Shown here: positions 8,673 through 16,692 of the stretch, in pieces | How positions within the stretch are numbered: the stretch's first letter is position 1 | Layout: the number at the start of each line of letters is the position of its first letter | Assembly: GCA_026928255.1 (NCBI GenBank) | Contig: JAIXKJ010000008.1 | Coordinates: 349,298-413,297 of the forward strand | Direction of reading: 5' to 3' | Origin: Anaerolineales bacterium | Lineage (GTDB): Bacteria > Chloroflexota > Anaerolineae > Anaerolineales > Villigracilaceae | Length of the DNA stretch: 64,000 nucleotides | Notes under the pieces: generated by a model | What the model was told of the DNA's origin: nothing | What the model saw: the letters and a program-made list of their open reading frames with translations, nothing else | The model's database searches: none | Translations under genes and position numbers: made by a program

Positions 8673-10361
8673 TTAAAACCCCAACTCCTTCAAACTCTGC
8701 TCCTTGCTTTTCTTGCTTCCGCTCATCTCCTTCCAAAACGCCTCGTCATACCGCCTCGAGCGCACAGGCAACGGCATGGGGACGCCCCAGCCGAGCAGCA
8801 ACACTTCCTCTTTGGGTTGCAGGCGCGCCAACATGCCGCGCAGCGCGTCGCGCCCCGAAAGCCCCGAAAGCGCCGCTTGAATGTCCAAATCGTCGCCCAG
8901 CCAGCCGCTGATGCGCGTGCCAAGTTGACTCATCACCTCGTCGTAAATTTGCGACGGGCGCTGATCCACAATTAATAACGTAACGTAATATTTCCGCAGT
9001 TCGCGCGCGATGGTGGCGAAGGTCGTCTGCGCCGCCATTTCGCGGTTGAGCAATTTGTGCGCCTCTTCGACGACGATAATCAGCGGGCGCGGTTCTTGAT
9101 TTCGCGCGGGATCGTTGCGGTATTCATTCGTCCGCTTTTCCCACGCGGCGCGGATTTTTCGCGTCAAGATATTCGAGACGAAAAGATAATCCAAATCTGA
9201 ATCGTATTTCTCGCTGAACGATAAAACGATATGCTTGCCAACCGCCAGCGCGTTAATAATTTGCGCCACCGACTCGGACTTCTCGACGATGTACGGCTTA
9301 TCAAAGAGGCGGCGCAATTTATCCTGCAAGCCGACCGCCGCCATGACGTTCACGCCGTGCTGATTCGCCCACGCCGCCACGCTGTCGGGGTGCGGAACTT
9401 TCTTGACGCGCCCCTTCTCGTCTTCGATTTCGACTTCCTCTTGATTCATCTCCTTGAAGCGCTTGAACCACTCTTTGCCAAAAGAAGCGTACAAAGCGCT
9501 GAGTGTCGTCGGCGAGGTCTCGCGCAGATTTAACTCGCGGGTCAGCGTTTCGATGTCGGCGGTGGAGATGTCGTCCAGCGCGATTTCCAAGTTGAAACTG
9601 ACCTGATTGCCGCGAATGGTCGTCCCCGCCCCCAAGCCGACGCAGTCCACTTTGCCGCCGAAGAGCGACTTCAACCCCTTGACGGGTTTCTTCGTGTCCG
9701 ACGCCACGTCGTCGAAGCCGTACTCGTTGTGCATGTCCAAGACCAACACCGAGGCTTGATTGCGCTTCATCAGCCCCGCCAGCGTCAGCCGCGTGAGGAA
9801 GGATTTGCCCGTGCCTGTCGCGCCGAACACGCCCGACGAACGCTGCACAAATTTGTCCAAGTCAATGCAGACGGGGTGTCCCTGCTCGCGGGTGTAGCCG
9901 ATGACGAAGTTGCCGTCCTCGTTTGGGTCGCCGAAGATTTCGGCGATGTCGCCTTCGTTTGCCAAAAAAACTTGCGCGTGATGCGGCGGGATATTTTTGA
10001 CGGGCAAGATGCGCGGCTCGTCTTTGAGGTTGGCGCGCCATTCCGCATATTCGGGCGAATCCGCTTCAGGTCCGACCTCCAACATCAAATTGGGCAACAC
10101 CTCAAGGTTAGCGTAGAGCGTTTGTCCGTGCAACGCTTTTGAGATGTGCGGCGGAAAACGTCCGTCCATTTGTTCGTCCGCAAAGCGCGGGTCGGTGGCG
10201 CCGAGTTGGATGTCGGTAACGATGCCGTAGTAATTCCAATCTCCGCTTTGGACGACGACGAACGCGCCCTCTTGAATTTCTTGCGGAGAGACAGTCAGCC
10301 GCACGCGGAAGTTTTCCTTCAACCCGCCGCCGACGAGATAGCCAATTTTTGTTCTGCTCAT
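8673..10361 (-). CDS. herA: HerA-like DNA translocase ATPase
   Basis: A 562-residue ATPase. Residues 1-60 form a HAS-barrel (GYLVGGGLKENFRVRL ... VVVQSGDWNYYGIVTD). Walker A GATGTGKS is at 180-187, and Walker B IIVVEEAHKLL lies near 430. An arginine-finger-like TRISGWL follows. HerA forms a hexameric pump that works with the NurA nuclease in DNA end resection or in anti-phage systems. A NurA homologue lies at 16693-17844 in the same window, but not adjacent. Ribosome site GAGG before the ATG. The start faces dcm divergently. Its 3' end was duplicated downstream of vapBC. Confidence 0.88.
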   Translation of the reverse strand: MSRTKIGYLVGGGLKENFRVRLTVSPQEIQEGAFVVVQSGDWNYYGIVTDIQLGATDPRFADEQMDGRFPPHISKALHGQTLYANLEVLPNLMLEVGPEADSPEYAEWRANLKDEPRILPVKNIPPHHAQVFLANEGDIAEIFGDPNEDGNFVIGYTREQGHPVCIDLDKFVQRSSGVFGATGTGKSFLTRLTLAGLMKRNQASVLVLDMHNEYGFDDVASDTKKPVKGLKSLFGGKVDCVGLGAGTTIRGNQVSFNLEIALDDISTADIETLTRELNLRETSPTTLSALYASFGKEWFKRFKEMNQEEVEIEDEKGRVKKVPHPDSVAAWANQHGVNVMAAVGLQDKLRRLFDKPYIVEKSESVAQIINALAVGKHIVLSFSEKYDSDLDYLFVSNILTRKIRAAWEKRTNEYRNDPARNQEPRPLIIVVEEAHKLLNREMAAQTTFATIARELRKYYVTLLIVDQRPSQIYDEVMSQLGTRISGWLGDDLDIQAALSGLSGRDALRGMLARLQPKEEVLLLGWGVPMPLPVRSRRYDEAFWKEMSGSKKSKEQSLKELGF

Positions 10362-10482
10362 AGTTGCCTCTTTCTAAACGCGAAGGAAAATAAAAAATGG
10401 CGCCTCCCCACGTTTCTTCGCGGTTGAAAATATTCGTAAAATTATAACATCGCGCCCTTTTGCCCTCCCCCCGTTTTGACGA

Positions 10483-10488
10483 TACAAT
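10483..10488 (+). promoter_or_regulatory. -10 box (TACAAT) for the dcm transcript
   Basis: TACAAT lies 6 nt before the ATG at 10495, the spacing seen in other leaderless genes here. If transcription starts near that ATG, a 16-codon leader reading frame is translated before dcm. Confidence 0.5.
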
Positions 10489-10494
10489 CAGCCC

Positions 10495-10545
10495 ATGAAA
10501 GTCGACATCCTTCACGCAAAAACTGTCCGCGCGCTCGAAACATGA
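10495..10545 (+). CDS. Possible 16-residue leader peptide coupled to dcm
   Basis: It reads MKVDILHAKTVRALET and stops with the TGA in ATGA at 10542-10545, so its stop overlaps the dcm start. It follows a -10 box by 6 nt. It may simply bring ribosomes to dcm, which lacks a good ribosome site. It could also be a remnant of a truncated gene. No function is recognised. Confidence 0.4.
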   Translation: MKVDILHAKTVRALET

Positions 10546-11477
10546 CCGAGACGATTCGCTTCATTGATCTCTTCTGCGGCATTGGCGGATTTCGCTTCGC
10601 CGCCGAACAAGTCTTCGCGGCGCGCAACATTAGCGGGCAATGCGTTTTTTCCAGCGACATCAACCCGCAGGCGCGGGAAGCCTATCGCGTCAACTTTGGC
10701 GAAACGCCGCAGGGCGACATCACTCAAATTCGCGCGGACGACATTCCCGACCACGACCTTTTGTTCGCGGGTTTTCCCTGTCAGCCGTTCAGCATCATCG
10801 GGCAAGGCAAAGGTTTTGACGACACGCGCGGCACGCTGTTTTTTGACATCGCGCGAATTTTGGCGGCGAAGCGCCCCAAGGGGTTTATCCTCGAAAACGT
10901 CAAACAGTTGATTGGGCATAATCGCGGCAAAACGTTGAAAGAAATTTTGCGCGTGTTGCGCGACGAGTTGGGGTACAGCGTCGCTTATCAATCGCTCAAC
11001 GCGCTCGATTACGGCTTGCCGCAAAAGCGCGAGCGCGTCCTCATCGTCGGCTTTCATCGCCCGATGAATTTTGAATTTCCGCCTAAGCAAAAAGCGTTTA
11101 CGCCGTTGAACGAAATCCTCGAGCCCAACGCGGACGAAAAATATTACGCCTCGAAACGCATCCGCGAGAAGCGCCGCGCCAAACACGCGCCGACGGTCAG
11201 CCCGTCCATTTGGCATGAGAACAAGTCTGGGCACGTTTCGTCCTACCCGTATTCGTGCGCCTTGCGCGCGGGCGCTTCATACAATTACCTGCTAGTGGAC
11301 GGAGAGCGCCGCCTCACGCCGCGCGAGATGTTACGCTTGCAAGGCTTCCCCGACTCGTTCCAGATCGTCGGCGCGGACACGCATATCCGCCGTCAAGCGG
11401 GCAACGCCGTGCCGGTCAACCTGGTCCGCGCCGTGTTGCAGGCGTTTCTTCCCATTTTATTAGGCGGCGAATCATGA
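10542..11477 (+). CDS. dcm: DNA (cytosine-5) methyltransferase
   Basis: A compact 311-residue C5 methylase. Motif I FIDLFCGIGGFRFA (8-21), catalytic GFPCQPFS with Cys80, ENVKQL near 119, the GLPQKRERV motif and the C-terminal RLTPREMLRLQGFPDSF and GNAVPVNLV are all in order. I chose the ATG at 10542 because the conserved domain starts at once; an upstream in-frame extension has no family match. The vsr gene overlaps its stop by ATGA, as is common for Dcm-Vsr pairs. No restriction enzyme is adjacent. The target sequence cannot be read from the gene. Confidence 0.92.
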   Translation: MTETIRFIDLFCGIGGFRFAAEQVFAARNISGQCVFSSDINPQAREAYRVNFGETPQGDITQIRADDIPDHDLLFAGFPCQPFSIIGQGKGFDDTRGTLFFDIARILAAKRPKGFILENVKQLIGHNRGKTLKEILRVLRDELGYSVAYQSLNALDYGLPQKRERVLIVGFHRPMNFEFPPKQKAFTPLNEILEPNADEKYYASKRIREKRRAKHAPTVSPSIWHENKSGHVSSYPYSCALRAGASYNYLLVDGERRLTPREMLRLQGFPDSFQIVGADTHIRRQAGNAVPVNLVRAVLQAFLPILLGGES

Positions 11478-11878
11478 CCGACGTTTTCTCAAAAAAGAAG
11501 CGCTCGGACGTGATGCGTTCGATTAAGTCAAAGGGGAATCGCTCGACCGAATTAAAATTGATCGAACTCTTCAAAGCGCGGCGCATCGTCGGCTGGCGGC
11601 GCAACTCAACGCTGAGCGGACGCCCAGACTTTATCTTCCCCAAACAGCGCGTCGCCCTCTTCGCCGACGGTTGTTTCTGGCACGGGCATTCCTGCCGCAA
11701 CTTGACGCCCGCGCAAAATGCAGATTATTGGCGCGAGAAAATTAAACGCAACCGCGCCAGAGATCGCGCCGTAACGCGCGCGCTAAAAAAGAAAGGCTGG
11801 CGCGTCGTCCGCCTTTGGGAGTGCGAAATTAAGAAGGGAAAAATTGGGAAGTTGGAGAAGTGTTTGGTGATTGGGTGA
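11474..11878 (+). CDS. vsr: Very short patch repair endonuclease Vsr
   Basis: A 134-residue T:G mismatch nicking enzyme that repairs deaminated 5-methylcytosine. RSDVMRSIKSKGNRSTEL, GRPDFIFPKQRVALFADGCF and WHGH are the family core, with the catalytic Asp at about 52 and the conserved histidines at 70 and 72. It is coupled to dcm by a 4-bp overlap, so they protect the same methylated site. The last codons run into an AT-rich 9-bp tandem repeat, so the natural C-terminus may have been altered. Confidence 0.92.
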   Translation: MTDVFSKKKRSDVMRSIKSKGNRSTELKLIELFKARRIVGWRRNSTLSGRPDFIFPKQRVALFADGCFWHGHSCRNLTPAQNADYWREKIKRNRARDRAVTRALKKKGWRVVRLWECEIKKGKIGKLEKCLVIG

Positions 11879-11931
11879 TTGGATGGTTGGGTAATTAGTA
11901 ATTAGGTAATTAGGTAATTAGGTGATTGGGC
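11865..11931 (+). repeat. Imperfect 9-bp tandem repeat
   Basis: Units vary between GGTGATTGG and GGTAATTAG, about seven in a row. They begin inside the last codons of vsr and end just before dispersed repeat copy B. Confidence 0.8.
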
Positions 11932-11932
11932 A

Positions 11933-11969
11933 TGTCATTTCAAAAGAGCGTTAGCGACTGAGAAATCTT
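11933..11969 (-). repeat. Dispersed 36-bp repeat, copy B
   Basis: On the minus strand it reads AGATTTCTCAGTCGCTAACG... and ends GAAATGACA. It differs from copy A (997-1032) at only a few positions. Confidence 0.75.
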
Positions 11970-11984
11970 TAATTAACAACGTAA

Positions 11985-12041
11985 CAAAAAAGACACGCTC
12001 GTTTATAAGCGTGTCTTCCAGCGGAGAGGGCGGGATTCGAA
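11985..12041 (-). repeat. tRNA-Ser tail plus terminator, outer copy 1
   Basis: It contains the terminator hairpin AAGACACGCTT...AGCGTGTCTT and the last 22-23 bp of the tRNA-Ser gene (complement of CAGCGGAGAGGGCGGGATTC, 12019-12041). It is not a tRNA: sequence similarity stops after the T-arm and different DNA follows (from 12042). Confidence 0.8.
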
Positions 12042-12071
12042 GAGTCTCCCCTCAATGGGGGCGCGCGGACG

Positions 12072-12126
12072 AAAAAAGACACGCTCATCATAAGCGTGTC
12101 TTTCAGCGGAGAGGGCGGGATGCGAA
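12072..12126 (-). repeat. tRNA-Ser tail plus terminator, outer copy 2
   Basis: Same composition as the copy at 11985-12041: hairpin (12072-12102) plus tRNA-Ser tail (12104-12126, one mismatch). The 27 bp after each tail (CTCCCCTCAATGGGGGCGC...) is also shared. Three such units, counting the functional tRNA, sit in tandem. Confidence 0.8.
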
Positions 12127-12167
12127 GGGTCTCCCCTCAATGGGGGCGCACGAACGCAACAAAACTG

Positions 12168-12203
12168 AGTCCCCTCTCCCAAAGGGAGAGGGTTAGGGTG
12201 AGG
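12168..12203. repeat. CCCTCTCCC...GGGAGAGGG palindromic repeat
   Basis: CCCTCTCCC AAA GGGAGAGGG is followed by TTAGGGTGAGGGC. This text resembles a short intergenic palindromic element that recurs in many bacterial genomes. It lies between tail copy 2 and the functional tRNA-Ser terminator. Confidence 0.6.
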
Positions 12204-12214
12204 GCGCACGGACG

Positions 12215-12245
12215 AAAAAAGACACGCTCATCATAAGCGTGTCTT
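12215..12245 (-). terminator. Terminator of tRNA-Ser(GCU)
   Basis: On the minus strand AAGACACGCTTATGATGAGC... closes as a 10-bp stem ending in GTCTTTTTT, only 5 nt after the tRNA 3' end. The hairpin is repeated at 11985 and 12072. Confidence 0.85.
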
Positions 12246-12249
12246 CCAG

Positions 12250-12338
12250 CGGAGAGGGCGGGATTCGAACCCGCGGCCGGTTTTTAACCCGGCACTCACT
12301 TAGCAGGCGAGCCCATTCAGCCACTCTGGCACCTCCCC
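12250..12338 (-). tRNA. tRNA-Ser (anticodon GCU)
   Basis: Folds as a class II tRNA of 89 nt with a long variable arm. The acceptor stem is GGGGAGG / CCTCTCC with one G-U pair. The anticodon loop reads CTGCTAA, anticodon GCT, and the T arm is CGCGGGTTCGAATCCCGC. CCA is not encoded. Two extra copies of its 3' tail lie downstream. Confidence 0.95.
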
Positions 12339-12390
12339 AATGCGAAGGTATTTTAACCGTAAATCGAAAATCGTCAATCGAAAACGGCAG

Positions 12391-12476
12391 CGGAAGGAGT
12401 GGGATTCGAACCCACGTTGGGGGTTGCCCAAACATGTTTTCAAGACATGCGCCTTAAGCCGCTCGGCCATCCTTCC
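12391..12476 (-). tRNA. tRNA-Ser (anticodon UGA)
   Basis: 86 nt, class II. The acceptor stem GGAAGGA / TCCTTCC is perfect. The anticodon stem-loop CATGT CTTGAAA ACATG gives anticodon TGA. The variable arm is long, the T arm contains GGGTTCGAATCCC, and CCA is not encoded. It is 52 bp upstream of the other tRNA-Ser on the same strand, so the two may share a transcript. Confidence 0.95.
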
Positions 12477-12510
12477 TAGTACGGTCAAAAGATTTTACCA
12501 TAGAGCGGTT

Positions 12511-12516
12511 TATAAT
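12511..12516 (+). promoter_or_regulatory. -10 box, 8 nt before the start of the FAD enzyme gene
   Basis: TATAAT followed by 8 nt and ATG at 12525. There is no ribosome site. Predicted leaderless transcript. Confidence 0.6.
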
Positions 12517-12524
12517 CGCCCCTC

Positions 12525-14027
12525 ATGGACGAAAAACATTACGACGCCATCATCATCGGCGGCGGCATCGCCGGGCTGACCGCCGCCCTGCACCTCGCCG
12601 AACGCGGACTCAAACCGCTCATCCTCGAAGCAGACAAACGCATCGGCGGACGACTCGCCGGCTTAGGCGACGTCGAAATCAACGGCGCGCGCTTCCCGCT
12701 GGAACACGGCGTGCACGGACTTTGGTCTGCTTACCGCAACTTGAAATCCATGCTGCGCCGACACGACCTCGTCGGTCAACTGCGCCCCGCGCAAGACGAA
12801 CAATGGATTTACAAAACGGGCAACCACGTCCGCCGCGCCAACATCGGACGCGCAATTCGTCAAAGCGTCTTTCCTGCGCCTTTCCATTACGTTCAACTTT
12901 TTCTCTCGCCGCGCTTTTGGGGCATGCTCACCCTGCGCGATATCTTCTCCGTCTTTCAAGTCTGGTCGGTGTTGAGCATGTCCATCGGCGTAGACCCGTT
13001 CATGGAAGACCAACCGTTGCAAGGCTACACCTTCGACGGCGCGCTCAAACATTGGGGCGCGGCGTTGCGCTCGCTCTTCTTCGGGCTGACGCGCAACGGC
13101 CTCTCCGCCGACCCCGACCAAGTTCCGCTGGCTGGCTTTCTCGGCTTCCTGCGTTTTTACACCGTCATGCGCCGCGACGCTTGGGCTTTTGAATACCTGC
13201 CCGACGGCGGCGGCGAAATTTGCGAAAAACTGTCGGCGAAGGTAAAAAGTTTGGGAGCAGAAATCCGCCTCAATTGCAAAGCGCGGCGCGTGAAACAATC
13301 TGACGGGTGGACTGTCGAATGGGAAGAAAACGGAATGAACGGAGTCGACTCTGCCGCGCATCTCATCCTCGCCGCCGACTCGCCCGCGACGGAATCCATC
13401 ATCCGTAACAGTTTCGGCGCCGACGGATTGTTCTTCCCCAAAGGCATGAGCCACGCGATCGCGCGGTTGTGGTTTGACGCGAAGCCGCGCCGCTCGCCGG
13501 AAGCCGGCATGTTCAGCGGCGACTTCATCATGCACAATTTTTTTTGGCTGGATCGAATTTACGACTCCTACCGAACTTGGGGCGCGGAAAGCGGCGGCTC
13601 GTGTTTGGAGACGCACATCTACGGGCCGCCGAGCGCGTTGGATCAACCCGACGCGGCGCTGTTGACGCGCGTGCTTATGGACGTCTACCGCGCCTTCCCC
13701 GAATTAAAGGGGCGTTTGATTCAGCCGCATTTGCAGCGCAACGCGGCGACGCACACGCTGCCGTCCATCGGCGCGCGCGGGACGCATTTGGGCGTGGAGA
13801 CGCCTTGGCAAAATTTATTCTGCGCGGGCGATTGGGTGCGCCACAAAACGCCCGCTTTCTTTTTAGAACGCGCCTGCTCGACGGGACTCGAAGCGGCGAA
13901 CCGCGTCTTGCGCGCCAACGGTTTGGAAGAATTTGAAATCGAAAGTTACCCGCCGCCCGAACCGCTCGCCGCGTGGATCGAAAGCCTGATGATGAAGGGC
14001 AGAAAACGTCGGCGCGGACGGTTATAG
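12525..14027 (+). CDS. FAD-dependent amine-oxidase / carotenoid-desaturase-like enzyme
   Basis: A 500-residue flavoprotein. The dinucleotide-binding motif IIIGGGIAGLTAALHLAERG is at residues 8-27, followed by EADKRIGGRLAG, the second FAD contact. The C-terminal FAD motif NLFCAGDWVRHKTPAFFLERA is near 425-445, followed by GLEAANRVL. These fit the amine-oxidase / phytoene-desaturase superfamily; hydrophobic stretches in the middle suggest a lipid-like substrate. The exact reaction cannot be named. It ends 4 bp before the convergent kbl end with no visible terminator. Confidence 0.75.
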   Translation: MDEKHYDAIIIGGGIAGLTAALHLAERGLKPLILEADKRIGGRLAGLGDVEINGARFPLEHGVHGLWSAYRNLKSMLRRHDLVGQLRPAQDEQWIYKTGNHVRRANIGRAIRQSVFPAPFHYVQLFLSPRFWGMLTLRDIFSVFQVWSVLSMSIGVDPFMEDQPLQGYTFDGALKHWGAALRSLFFGLTRNGLSADPDQVPLAGFLGFLRFYTVMRRDAWAFEYLPDGGGEICEKLSAKVKSLGAEIRLNCKARRVKQSDGWTVEWEENGMNGVDSAAHLILAADSPATESIIRNSFGADGLFFPKGMSHAIARLWFDAKPRRSPEAGMFSGDFIMHNFFWLDRIYDSYRTWGAESGGSCLETHIYGPPSALDQPDAALLTRVLMDVYRAFPELKGRLIQPHLQRNAATHTLPSIGARGTHLGVETPWQNLFCAGDWVRHKTPAFFLERACSTGLEAANRVLRANGLEEFEIESYPPPEPLAAWIESLMMKGRKRRRGRL

Positions 14028-14031
14028 AGTT

Positions 14032-15210
14032 TTATACCACGCCTAATTTTTTGCCGACGTTGGCAAAGGCTTCCAAGCCTTGATTCAAATCGTCTTGCGA
14101 GTGCGCGGCGGAAATCATCACGCGGATGCGCGCCTTGCCTTGCGGCACGGTCGGGTAGCCGATGGACATGGCGAAGACTCCCGCGTCAAACAGTTCGCGG
14201 CTGAACTGTTGCGCCAACGCCGCTTCGCCGAGCATGACTGGCGTGATAGGCGTCTCGCTGACTCCCGTGTCGAATCCCAAGCGCTTCATTTCGGCTTTGA
14301 AGTATTTTGCGTTCGCCCAAAGTTTGTCCACCAGTTGAGTTGAATCTTCCAACAAGTCCACCGCCGCTAAACAAGCCGCCGTGTCCGCCGCCGTCATCGC
14401 GGAGGAAAAGAGGAAGGGGCGCCCGCGTTGACGCAGCCACTCGACGACGACCGCTTTGCCCGCGACGATGCCGCCCATTACGCCGAAAGCTTTGGACATT
14501 GTGCCGACTTCCACGTCCACTTTGCCGTGCAAGCCGAAGTGATCCACAATGCCGCGCCCGCCTTTGCCCAAAACGCCTTCGCCGTGCGCGTCGTCCACCA
14601 TCAGCAAAATGTTATGCTTTTGCGCGACTTCGCAAATGGCGGGCAAGGGGGCGATGTCGCCGTCCATGCTAAAAACGCCGTCGGTAACGATTAAGGCGCG
14701 GCGGTAATTTTTCGCGTGAGTCTGAATCTGCTCTTCAAGCGATTTCACGTCGTTGTGTTCGTAGGCGATAATCTTCGCGCCCGAAAGGCGGCAGCCGTCA
14801 ATAATCGAAGCGTGATTTAAGCGGTCTGAAAAAATCACGTCCTCTTTACCGACCAAAACGGGGATGGTCGCCAAGTTGGCGTTGAACCCGCTTTGGAAGG
14901 TGAGCGCGGCTTCGACGCCTTTGAACTGCGCCAAGCGCCGCTCCAACTCGACGTGCAGGTTAATCGTCCCCGCGATGGAGCGCACCGCGCCCGGCCCGAC
15001 GCCCATTTCGTCGGTCGCCTTTTTCGCCGCCGCAACCAGCGCGGGATGATTGGCGAGTCCGAGATAATTGTTCGAGCAGAAGTTCAGCGCTTTTTTGCCG
15101 TCCACCGTCAGCCAGGCGCCTTGCGGCGAATCAATCGTGCGGATGTTGTTGTACAAGCCTTGTGATTTCAGGTTGTCAATTTCGTTTTGAATCCAATCTA
15201 TTTTGGACAT
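14032..15210 (-). CDS. kbl: Alpha-oxoamine synthase, probably glycine C-acetyltransferase
   Basis: A 392-residue PLP enzyme that joins an acyl-CoA to an amino acid. [57 protein letters not shown] and the PLP lysine in [12 protein letters not shown] are all present. The close fit to 2-amino-3-ketobutyrate CoA ligase (glycine + acetyl-CoA) supports kbl, but BioF or serine palmitoyltransferase-type activity is not excluded and no threonine dehydrogenase is adjacent. A GGAGG site precedes the ATG, and the glycosyltransferase gene ends 12 bp upstream. Confidence 0.82.
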   Translation of the reverse strand: MSKIDWIQNEIDNLKSQGLYNNIRTIDSPQGAWLTVDGKKALNFCSNNYLGLANHPALVAAAKKATDEMGVGPGAVRSIAGTINLHVELERRLAQFKGVEAALTFQSGFNANLATIPVLVGKEDVIFSDRLNHASIIDGCRLSGAKIIAYEHNDVKSLEEQIQTHAKNYRRALIVTDGVFSMDGDIAPLPAICEVAQKHNILLMVDDAHGEGVLGKGGRGIVDHFGLHGKVDVEVGTMSKAFGVMGGIVAGKAVVVEWLRQRGRPFLFSSAMTAADTAACLAAVDLLEDSTQLVDKLWANAKYFKAEMKRLGFDTGVSETPITPVMLGEAALAQQFSRELFDAGVFAMSIGYPTVPQGKARIRVMISAAHSQDDLNQGLEAFANVGKKLGVV

Positions 15211-15222
15211 GCGAACCTCCGA

Positions 15223-15981
15223 TTAAGTTTTCTGTTGCGGCTCGAAAAATTTGAAGCGCGCCAAGCCGTTATGATGCAGCCAATATTTGAAGAGCGCCGA
15301 CACAATTCCCAAGCCGTAAACGACGCTGCGTTGAAAGTTGATTGACGAGGCTTCGGGGAAGTAGCGAGTTACGATGGGCGTCTCTTGAAAGGTTAATTTG
15401 TTCATCATGCCTTGCGCGATGATTTCGGTGTCAAAAATAAAATCGTCGCTGTTTTCCATGAAGCGCACCGTCTCTAAATATTTGCGCGAGTAAGCGCGAA
15501 AGCCAGAATGGATTTCGGTCAGGTAGCGGCGGAAGACGATGTTGGCGGCGGCGGTCAGCAAGACGTTGGCGTTGAACTTCCACCACGGCATTCCGCCTTC
15601 GATGGGACGCCCGCCCAACATGCGCGAGCCGAAGACCGCGTCCACGTCGCCGTCGAGGATCGGCTGCACCAAATGCGGGATGACCGTCGCGTCGTATTGA
15701 TGGTCAGGATGAAGCATGACGACTAAATCCGCGCCGGCGGCGAGGGCTTGCGCGTAACAGGTTTTTTGGTTGCCGCCGTAGCCGCGATTTTTCTCGTGGA
15801 CAAAAACCGTCAACCCCGCTTCTCGCGCCAACTGCACGGTGTTGTCGGTCGAGGCGTCGTCCACGAGGATGATGTTTTTTTTGAACGACGGCGGAATTTC
15901 ATCCAGCGTTCGGTGCAAAGTCTTCGCCGCGTTGTAGGCGGGCAAGACGATAAAAATGTTAGGGGTATTTTCAGCGCTCAT
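15223..15981 (-). CDS. Family 2 glycosyltransferase (polyprenyl-phosphate type)
   Basis: A 252-residue GT-A enzyme. IVLPAYNAAKTLHRTLDEIP, ILVDDASTDNT, VHEKNRGYGGNQKTCYAQAL and VVMLHPDHQYD (the DxD-like metal site) mark the family close to dolichyl-phosphate mannosyl/glucosyltransferases. There is no large membrane domain. I start it at the ATG at 15981; a longer frame overlaps the previous gene in low-complexity arginine-rich text and is rejected. TACAAT lies 9 nt before the ATG. It is followed closely by kbl. Confidence 0.85.
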   Translation of the reverse strand: MSAENTPNIFIVLPAYNAAKTLHRTLDEIPPSFKKNIILVDDASTDNTVQLAREAGLTVFVHEKNRGYGGNQKTCYAQALAAGADLVVMLHPDHQYDATVIPHLVQPILDGDVDAVFGSRMLGGRPIEGGMPWWKFNANVLLTAAANIVFRRYLTEIHSGFRAYSRKYLETVRFMENSDDFIFDTEIIAQGMMNKLTFQETPIVTRYFPEASSINFQRSVVYGLGIVSALFKYWLHHNGLARFKFFEPQQKT

Positions 15982-15990
15982 TGATTGAAG

Positions 15991-15996
15991 ATTGTA
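15991..15996 (-). promoter_or_regulatory. -10 box before the glycosyltransferase
   Basis: TACAAT on the minus strand, 9 nt before the ATG at 15981, in the 23-bp gap after the HAS-barrel gene. It could start a second, near-leaderless transcript. Confidence 0.45.
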
Positions 15997-16004
15997 CAAC
16001 GGTT

Positions 16005-16595
16005 TTAGGAAACGTCCGCCAACGCCCCCAGCACGGACATCAGCGTCGGATAATCGTCGCGCAAAAGCGTGATGGCTTCTTGCGTGGCGGACTCGACCCA
16101 GCGCGCGCCGTCCGCGCCGCGAGATTTTCCGGCCTGCAAAATGTGCGCCGCGAGGACTTCGCCGACGGGCGCGTCCTGCGCGCCGATGACGTGTCGAAAA
16201 TAGCCGAAGCGCTCGGTGAAGCGCAAAATGTCTTTTTCGTCGCATTTGTAGATGACGTCCAAACTCAACGGCGGGCGCGGCGGGAGCAGATGATAGATCT
16301 TTCCATTCTGTTCATAACCGACCGCCAAAATGGACATTTCCACCGGCACGATGCGGTTTTCGCGGTTATCGCGCATTACGTCGTCCGAGACGTTTTCCGA
16401 AGTAACCAGTTGACGAACCAACCCGTCGTCGTTAATGTGAATGTCGTAAATCAGCCCGTAAACGTGGTAGTCGTCCGTCAATTTGGCGCGGACTAACGCC
16501 CCAAACGCGGGCGCGTTTAACTGGCTGACGCGACAGCCGGCAACGAAGCCCGTCGTGCTGGCGCTGAGCAAACGTCCAATTTCGATTTGAGTCAT
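16005..16595 (-). CDS. HAS-barrel-like protein paired with NurA
   Basis: A 196-residue protein. Its first about 70 residues (EIGRLLSASTTGFVAGC ... ALVRAKLTDDYHVYGLIYDI) resemble the HAS-barrel that forms the N-terminus of HerA (compare VVVQSGDWNYYGIVTD in the herA product). The rest is alpha-helical with no known catalytic motif. It follows nurA by 97 bp on the same strand, so it may adapt NurA to a HerA-type pump. That role is an inference from context. Ribosome site AGGAACTC before the ATG. Confidence 0.6.
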   Translation of the reverse strand: MTQIEIGRLLSASTTGFVAGCRVSQLNAPAFGALVRAKLTDDYHVYGLIYDIHINDDGLVRQLVTSENVSDDVMRDNRENRIVPVEMSILAVGYEQNGKIYHLLPPRPPLSLDVIYKCDEKDILRFTERFGYFRHVIGAQDAPVGEVLAAHILQAGKSRGADGARWVESATQEAITLLRDDYPTLMSVLGALADVS

Positions 16596-16644
16596 GGGTG
16601 AGTTCCTTTAAGTCCTATCTTTTCGACGAACGCGGCGAAGAAAA

Positions 16645-16676
16645 AGATTTCTCGCGCCTTGCGCCTTGAAATGACA
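16645..16676 (+). repeat. Dispersed repeat, copy C
   Basis: AGATTTCTCGCGCCTTGCGC... ending TTGAAATGACA, in the gap between nurA and the HAS-barrel gene. Confidence 0.65.
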
Positions 16677-16692
16677 ACTAAAATTATTTCGC

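Noticed and set aside
11865..11931. Possible CRISPR array
   Set aside because: Units are about 9 bp with no spacers; a simple tandem repeat.
12019..12041. Additional tRNA gene
   Set aside because: Only the 3' acceptor and T-arm part is present; no D arm or anticodon.
15982..16245. N-terminal extension of the family 2 glycosyltransferase
   Set aside because: The extra 88 residues are arginine-rich, overlap the HAS-barrel gene in another frame and lack homology; the ATG at 15981 precedes the real domain.
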